DNA from: Beta vulgaris subsp. vulgaris
Taxonomy: Eukaryota; Streptophyta; Magnoliopsida; Caryophyllales; Amaranthaceae
Assembly (NCBI RefSeq): GCF_026745355.1
Contig: NC_079207.1
Coordinates: 14,371,317-14,435,316 of the forward strand
DNA length: 64,000 nt
Direction: 5' to 3'
Position numbers and translations under genes: made by a program. Positions 57,778 to 64,000 of this stretch are shown piece by piece; position 1 is the first letter of the stretch, and the number at the start of each line of letters is the position of its first letter. The notes below the pieces were generated by a model that was given only the letters and a program-made list of their open reading frames with translations, was not told where the DNA came from and made no database searches.

Positions 57778-59068
57778 CATGAGAAACAGAAAAAAAAACT
57801 CGAATCCCGTTTATCATTAATTCACTCCTATAACAACATAACATATCTAGATTTGTTTTGATTGTTTGTTATATTGGATTTTTTTTTTCTTTCTTTTTTG
57901 TATTATGATTTATGACCCATATCATATTCTTATCAAACTTTTGTTAAAATAAAAAGTTTAATTCTAACTAGTACTTCAGAAATAAAATTTATACGTTTTT
58001 TTTTCCTACTATGAGCAGTTTTCCGTGGTGAATGGACTAATCTTCTGCACGAGTTTTGATGGGTATCTTAAAGGGCAGCGTTCCTCCCAGTTGAGATTTT
58101 TTCCATACCCATTAAAAAACGAGAGGTCTTTAACCACTCACGTCAGACGTCACCCCTAATTGGTAAATTTTGTATGCCTTTGATTTATCATAATCACACT
58201 TTTCCTTCCATAGAGATTATACGTGGCTATCACAGTATTCATATTTCCCTTTTTGTTTTAAAGTCACTAAACAAAGAACTAATTAGTAGACAGGTGTTTG
58301 GATCCCATAAATCCTGTCACATGAGTTGTGGCATGTACAAATATGAATTGTGGCATATACAAATTACAATAATTATTTTTCTGTGATAAATGATGCAGAA
58401 CGATAAATGAAGATATTCCAAGCTTCTTCTTTACTGCAAAACCTAGTCTTTTTACAATTTAAAATGGAGCTACCAAAGTTGATGTGTTTATCTTTATCCA
58501 TGTGGTTTTTGAAGTTGATCACGCTTGTATGACAAAAGTGGTGGGAAACTCACCTTGTGATTTTGAGGTCATCAGTTCGAATTCCACTACTTACTTGTAT
58601 TTGAGAATAGGAATTTTCTTATTTACCCCCTACTCCAAGCATTGAAGTATGTAACTGAGTTAGCTGATTTGAAAAAAAAAATTGTGATTTCTGAAATTAT
58701 ACAGGAGTATAGCCCTTGGGCTTGTTATCTAGCCTCTCAAGATATTATTTGTTCTGTTTCGGTGTGTGGAATCTGGAATGGTCTTCCATTTGGGCCCATT
58801 GTTAGTAATAGGCCAAGAATAACTAAAGGGAAAGGTGGTCAAAGTAATTAGACCAAGGGGAGGATATTGAGCTCAATAGCCTATTGGGCTCATCTTTACG
58901 ACATCGGTAGGAGTTGGTTTGTTGTCTCTATTATTTGTTCACATTAATGCTACTATTACTTTTTGGATTTCTTAATAAATATTCCCTATCGATTTTATTA
59001 GTTTACCCGTTTTTTTCATAAAGTTTTAGGGAAAACAATATTGTGAGATATAAAAGGAAAAAAAAACT
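57778..59068. other. Intergenic DNA
   Basis: No supported gene. The 69-codon ORF at 58642-58851 has no recognised domain; it may be a retroelement scrap. Confidence 0.4.
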
Positions 59069-59079
59069 ATTAATTGTAT

Positions 59080-59587
59080 TTTTTATTTTATTTTTTTTGA
59101 ATGAGAAATTTCATTAATTGAAGGCCAAACGGCATTTACAATAGATATTAAGGAAAAATAAGATACAATCAAACAAGGTTAAATCAAATTTATCTTCGAA
59201 AAAACTACAATGAACCAGATCGAGCAATACAGCGCAGCCCCCTTGTACTTGCTGAATCAAACAGCTATTGATGAGGAAGTCTATCATTCTAACATAGTTT
59301 GGGAAGAATATTCTTGATCGAGCCATGTTTACCACATCCGAGATTCCAATACCTTCATGTTGAGTCTCGAACTTCAACCAATAAGAACAATTTCTCATAC
59401 TAAAAACAAAAAAACCCTACTCACAACTCCCATGGGGGAGAAGGAGATCTCCAAAAAAGAGACTAAAAATATCCCATAAAGAGATACTAATTTATTTAAC
59501 AAAATTAAAAACTTAAAATAAAAGGAGGAGAGGGGCTTACCATGGATGAAAACATCCATGGCAGCCTCTAACTGATGAAAAAGAACA
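59080..59587 (-). mobile_element. Poly(A) retroposon, 5'-shorter copy
   Basis: 508 bp, minus-strand oriented with its A-rich tail at 59080-59098, flanked by a perfect 11-bp TSD ATTAATTGTAT (59069-59079, 59588-59598). It is similar throughout to 22856-23460 but about 100 bp shorter at the 5' end, as expected for truncated target-primed insertion. The CCATGGATG/CATCCATGG hairpin and the WLKFETQHEGIGIS frame are conserved. Confidence 0.85.
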
Positions 59588-59710
59588 ATTAATTGTATGT
59601 TAAAGTTACATGTATGTGTGATGGAAAGTTAGTGGTCCTATTCCAAAAATAGATACAAAAGAAATAAGTAAACTAATAAAAGACATCCCAAAAGGAATAC
59701 GGGTAAACTA

Positions 59711-60232
59711 GGGGGCATGTTCTCTTCGACATAAAACAACCGAACTAAACTTAACCTACTGAACTGATTGCAATCGAACTGAACTAAACCGAATTGAACT
59801 GAACTTATTGCAACAGAACTGAAATGAACTGAACTGAATTGAACTGAACTAAAATGAATCAAAATTAGGGCATGTTCTCCCCAGCTTATTTTCAGTTCAA
59901 TTCAGATCAGTTCAGTTCAGTTCAATTCAGTTTAGTTCAGATTAGTTCAGTTCAGATCAGTTCAGTTCAGTTCAGATCAGTACTTTTACTCTCACATATC
60001 ACTATTCAGTTCAGTTCTGTTCAATTCAATTCAATTCAGTTCAATTCAGTTCAGTTCAATTCAATTCAGTTTAGTTCAGTTGTTTTATGTCGAAGAGAAC
60101 AGGCCCTTATAACTAAGAAATGATAGTCGGAGCCGAACTGAACTGAACTAAACTGATTGCAACTGAATTGAACTGAACTGAACTGAACTGAACTGAATTA
60201 AACTGAACTGATCTGAAAATAAGTCGGGGAAT
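59711..60232. mobile_element. TTCAG-family element interrupted by a sibling
   Basis: Left end GGGGCATGTTCTCTTCGAC, AACTGAACTGA runs on both sides of the inner copy, and right part AAAATAAGTCGGGGA, which stops before the usual terminal GAACAGGCCC. It therefore lost its last 10 bp or so. 59868-60106 is inserted in its centre. Confidence 0.65.
59868..60106. mobile_element. TTCAG-family Harbinger-like MITE (inner copy)
   Basis: 239 bp; GGGCATGTTCTCCCCAGC and inverted GGGCCTGTTCTCTTCGAC ends, TTA at 59865-59867 and 60107-60109. TTCAG/TTCAA body with central TTTTACTCTCACATATCAC. Confidence 0.88.
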
Positions 60233-60854
60233 AAATATCGAAGGTATAATGTCATATTGTCTAATTAAATTTAATTGTCACTCGATAGTGTACAATTTTA
60301 GCAATTTTATTAAATGTAAAATTTATAAGAGTATTGAAATATATATTCGTGTTAACACAACGACAATTAAAATAATGACATTTAATTTCATATATAAATA
60401 AATAAATATAGCCAAAATTAGTTTCTATTATGATTTGGAATAATTATTGACTTTTTGGAAGAGTTATATAGAATTCAATTTTTCTTTATATTTGCAAGTT
60501 GCTTTGTTGGATTAACTTTACACCATCCACATGAAAAACAATGAAAGCTATATTTTTTTTCTTAATGAGTTGCTTTGGAAGTAACAATGAGGAATTCAAC
60601 TCGGTAAATTCTTAAGTTTAGTCAACACGAATCATATTTTGACGAAGTCGAGTACAAGCTACTCGCAAGCTACAATCATGTGACATAAAAACATTAGTAT
60701 AATAAATGCTAATTACGGCGGTCATTAAGTGGCCTATTGTTGCGATTTTAGGCGCGCCGTAATTAAGAGCACGACAATAAGTAATTAACTGTCAAGTAAA
60801 GGCGGGAACTTTCTCTCTCTAGTTTTTCTCTCAATGCTTAAACATTGAGCTGCC
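60233..60854. other. Intergenic DNA and probable LINE 5' UTR
   Basis: AT-rich. 60780-60854 probably contains the leader of the LINE that follows. An AATTACGGCG/CGCCGTAATT inverted repeat lies at about 60711-60764. Confidence 0.4.
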
Positions 60855-62188
60855 ATGGCTAGGAAAACTCGAGCTCTGAAAAGCTCCAATACCTCTCAGA
60901 AATCTCACAAAATTGGTCTGACATCATCTTAAGCGAAGAAAACTCGTCCACTAGATGAAATTCTTGGTGTACAAGCAATGGAAATTGAAAGCTCGGAGGA
61001 GGAGGATCTTGAGGTTCTTGGTGCTCACTTATCACCTAGATCATCCTTCTGTGATTTACAGCAGCAATTGGAGAGTAGAATTCAATTCTCATATTGGATG
61101 ACTGTAATTCAGAATAATGCGGAGGATCGAGAAGTGATAACCCTTGTGTTACAAATCAATCCAGGTAACAAGAGTTTTACAATTAGGCGGCCTGATCCTA
61201 ATAACCTGAATGTGAATCGTAGTAATAAGGTGATTAATCCTGTTAACATTAACTTTAGTCACTCTCCACAATTTGATGTAAATCATGTGAATGTTTAATT
61301 GAATTATGTGAAAATAGATGAGGAGGACATGTACATTCAATAGGAGATAGATTATTAGAACTCATCGATAATCTGCGATGTTTTAGGAGCGAATCCTCCC
61401 ATTTATGTCATGGAAGGGTTCTTTAGGCGAATCTGGCGGAACTTGGGGATTGATAAGGTGGCTAGTGTGAATAAGGGATGTATTGTGCGATTTACTTCAA
61501 TGGAGAATAGAGATAAGGTTCTAGCTAGTGGTTTCCAGTTTTGATAAGAATCCATTGATTCTCAAGGCATGGGCTCTAGATTTGGACCTCAATAAGGAAA
61601 TGCTCGAAATTGTTCCTACATGGATTCAGCTACATAAGATGGAGTTCAAATACTGGGGAGATCATGGTCTCTTTAAGATTGCTGGTCAAGTTGGCAAGCC
61701 ATTAAAGACAAATCAGGCTGTGCATAAGAGAAAGATTGCAGTTTGCTAGAATCTTGGTGGAGGCCAAGCTTAATCAGACATTCCCAGACTAGATTTCTTT
61801 CCTTAATGAGAAGAATGACATAACTCAGATAAATGTGATATATGAGTGGAAACCAGAAAATTGCTCTGTGTGTGAACAATTTGGGCATGTAGCTGAGAAA
61901 TGTAGGAAGGGGAATGGAAGACAGGCATGGAAAAGGAAGGTTTCAGTGATAGGCCCTGTGAATGATGATGTTCAAGGACAGAATCAGGCAGATCATAATA
62001 TGGATGAGGAAGGATTTAGAATGGTGAACACAGTAATAAGGCAGGGTTCAGAAGGAGTCATAGAGGTCAGTACCAGCAATATATTTCAAGTCTTAGTTGA
62101 GGAGGAGATCACTGTTGGGAAGGTTGTGTGTGAAATAGATATTCATGAGACTGGGATGGGTGATAACCCTCCAGTCCCAAATCAGTAA
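60855..62188 (+). pseudogene. LINE ORF1: DUF4283 and zinc knuckle
   Basis: Starts MARKTRALKSSNTSQKSHK at 60855, with a stop at about 60930. A DUF4283-type region follows (61385-61735: VMEGFFRRIWRNLGIDK, RFTSMENRDKVLASG, then PLILKAWALDLDLNKE and VPTWIQLHKM) and a CCHC zinc knuckle CSVCEQFGHVAEKC at 61862-61903. The tail runs to 62188. This is the nucleic-acid-binding ORF1 type of many plant L1 LINEs, distinct from the RRM type at 47151. There are about three stops or shifts, fewer than in the 47-52 kb LINE. Confidence 0.82.
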
Positions 62189-62189
62189 A

Positions 62190-64000
62190 TTAAAGTCTTA
62201 TGTTGGAACATAAGAGGTCTGAATAGTCCAATAAAGTAAAAGATAGTGAGGAGTTATATCCAAAGCTATTATGCTGGATTGGTCAGCCTCTTAAAGACAA
62301 GGGTAAAGGTCAATAATATGGGCAACCTTTACCTGAATGTCTGCCCTGGGTGGTGTTTTACATCTAATTCTCACTGTCATAGATGTGGGGGGGTGGTTGT
62401 GATGTGGAATCCAAATTTTTTCCATGTGCATGTCATCAAATGCACAAGTCATTTAATTCACTACCTCATTTAACCTAGGAATGGTAGTAGGAAGTATTAT
62501 GGAACATTCATCTATGCCTTTAATGATGCTGGAAGTAGGAAGCAGCTTTGGACTGATTTGAAGCTGCTAAACCAAGATGATGTGGCTTGGGTATGGATGC
62601 GAGATTTTAATTGTGTTTTGCATATGGAAGACAGATTGGGAGCTCCTGCGAGAGCCAATGAGTTTGGGGATTTAAGGAGTGTGTGGATCAGTGTCATATG
62701 GATGATATAAAGGAAACATGATGCTTCTCCACCTGGAATAATAAACAACATGAAAATGACAGAGTATTCTCTAAAATTAATAGTGTAATGTGTAATGAAG
62801 AATGGGTGACAGCCTATCCCTTTATTGAAGCAAAATTTTTACCTGAGGGGGATTTTGATCACAGACCCATGTTGTTGACGACATATCCTGTCTCAGATCT
62901 TGGCAAAAACCCATTCAAGTACTTTGCAATGTGGAAAACTGCTGATAACTTCGAGGACCTGGTGATGAGAAGTTGGAATGTGGACATTAAGGGTACCCCT
63001 ATGTTCAAAGTAGTACAAAAACTGAAAAGAGTGAAAAGTGAACTGAAAAAATTAAACAAAGAAGGCTATTCTGATTTGCAGAAGAAGGAGATTGAAACTT
63101 CTCAAACATTAAAATGTTGCTAGGAACAACTTCACAAACATGTTGATAACATGGACCTGAGAAGGCAGGAACTTCAAGTTGCTTCAGAGCATAAAATGGC
63201 TAGAGATGCATACATGGCTTTCCTGAGACATAAACCTAAATGCACATGGTTAAAGGAGGGAGACCAAAATACAAAAAAAAATTCACATAAGCATTAAGAA
63301 GAGGTAGATACAGAATGCTATTTTTGGTATTCACAATGAAGAAGGAGTGTGGCTAGATCAACCTGAGATGGTCACACAGGCTTTCCTTGATTATTATCAG
63401 CAGTTATTGGGCTCTAGAATGAATGAGAGAAGAACAGTAAAAAGGAGAATTGTACATAAAGGGCCTCTGGTAAACAATCAACATTGTGAGAAACTGTTGC
63501 AGCCTGCGAGTGGGGAGAAGGTCAAGCTAGCTTTATGGTCAATTCATGGAGACAAAGCTCCTGGGCCAGATGGATTTGGTAGCCAATTTTATAAAGACTG
63601 TTGGCACATTGTTGGAGCAGATATAATTGCAGATGTTAAGGACTTCTTTCAACAAGGCAGATTGCTTAATGAGGTAAATTCTACTACCATTACACTCATC
63701 CCCAAGCTACTATGTCCTAACAATGTGGGTGATTATAGACCCATAGCCTGCTGTAATATCATCTACAAGTGCATTACAAAAGTCATTTGTAATAGATTGA
63801 GGAATGTATTGCCCGACATTATCATGGAGAACCAGGGAGTTTTTGTGCATAGTAGATACATTATGCATAACATAATGATATGTCAAGATTTAGTTAGACA
63901 TTATGGTAAAGCTTATACAAGCCGAGGATGCATGTTAAAGGTTTATATAAGGAAGGCTTATGACACTATAGACTGGAGATTTTTGAAGGAGATGTTAGAG
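62190..64000 (+). pseudogene. LINE ORF2: endonuclease and RT, runs off the window
   Basis: The endonuclease starts CWNIRGLNSPIK near 62203 (one stop follows) and continues with GGVVVMWNP, WVWMRDFNCVLHMEDRLG and DFDHRPMLL (62788-62890). A linker (63123 region) leads to the reverse transcriptase: APGPDGFGSQFYKDCW near 63558, TTITLIPKL near 63685, DYRPIACCNIIYKCITKV near 63731, and RKAYDTIDWRFLKEML at the right edge. The catalytic YADD would lie beyond 64000. Scattered stops and frameshifts are present. Confidence 0.88.

Noticed and set aside
59360..59380. GTTCGAGAC, a B-box-like word in the retroposon
   Set aside because: It is about 210-230 bp from the 5' end, without an A box at the right distance, and is altered in the other copy; not enough to call a SINE.

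Overview
This is a gene-poor, AT-rich, intron-bearing plant nuclear window. I place it in a eudicot, possibly a Caryophyllales species, but the lineage is inferred only from repeat style. It holds one convincing host gene. That gene is a class II homeodomain-leucine zipper (HD-Zip II) transcription factor of the HAT22/HAT9 type, on the minus strand at 19788-21399, in three exons encoding 289 residues. Almost everything else that I could identify is transposable-element DNA, much of it nested.

Layout. 1-17842 is a stack of elements. A decayed Ty3/gypsy gag (1-699 and 17302-17842) is split by a Ty1/copia element of Sirevirus/Maximus type (700-17296). The copia element has 1.35-kb LTRs and a perfect 5-bp duplication, ACTTC. 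Three DNA transposons sit inside it: a Mutator-like element (MULE) with a convergent GRF zinc-finger ORF (5114-9862), a non-autonomous CACTA element with GTT duplication (13262-14897), and a MULE-type MITE with duplication TTTATTTTA (15498-15860). 17843-41657 holds the HD-Zip gene and a dense field of MITEs. These include Stowaway elements, a Harbinger-like family filled with pentamer repeats (TTCAG or GATCT), MULE-type elements with GC-rich cargo, a SINE, and an unusual family of about 186-bp elements with palindromic ends and 9-bp duplications.

41658-45121 is a young, gag-only copia element on the minus strand whose LTRs carry repeated GCCCGATCGGGC palindromes. 45329-46727 is a collapsed gypsy element whose left LTR holds a copia solo LTR. 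47150-52040 is a decayed LINE with an RRM-type ORF1. 52100-60854 is intergenic DNA with further MITEs, a dispersed LTR-like repeat, and the second copy of a poly(A) retroposon whose first copy is at 22856-23460. 60855-64000 is a second LINE with a DUF4283/zinc-knuckle ORF1; it runs off the window.

Most boundaries are supported by target-site duplications (TSDs) that I read directly. The order of events follows from the nesting: gypsy, then Sirevirus, then the three DNA transposons. The 41.7-45.1 kb copia element is younger than the Sirevirus, with about 2% LTR divergence by eye against about 4% in a sampled part of the Sirevirus LTRs.
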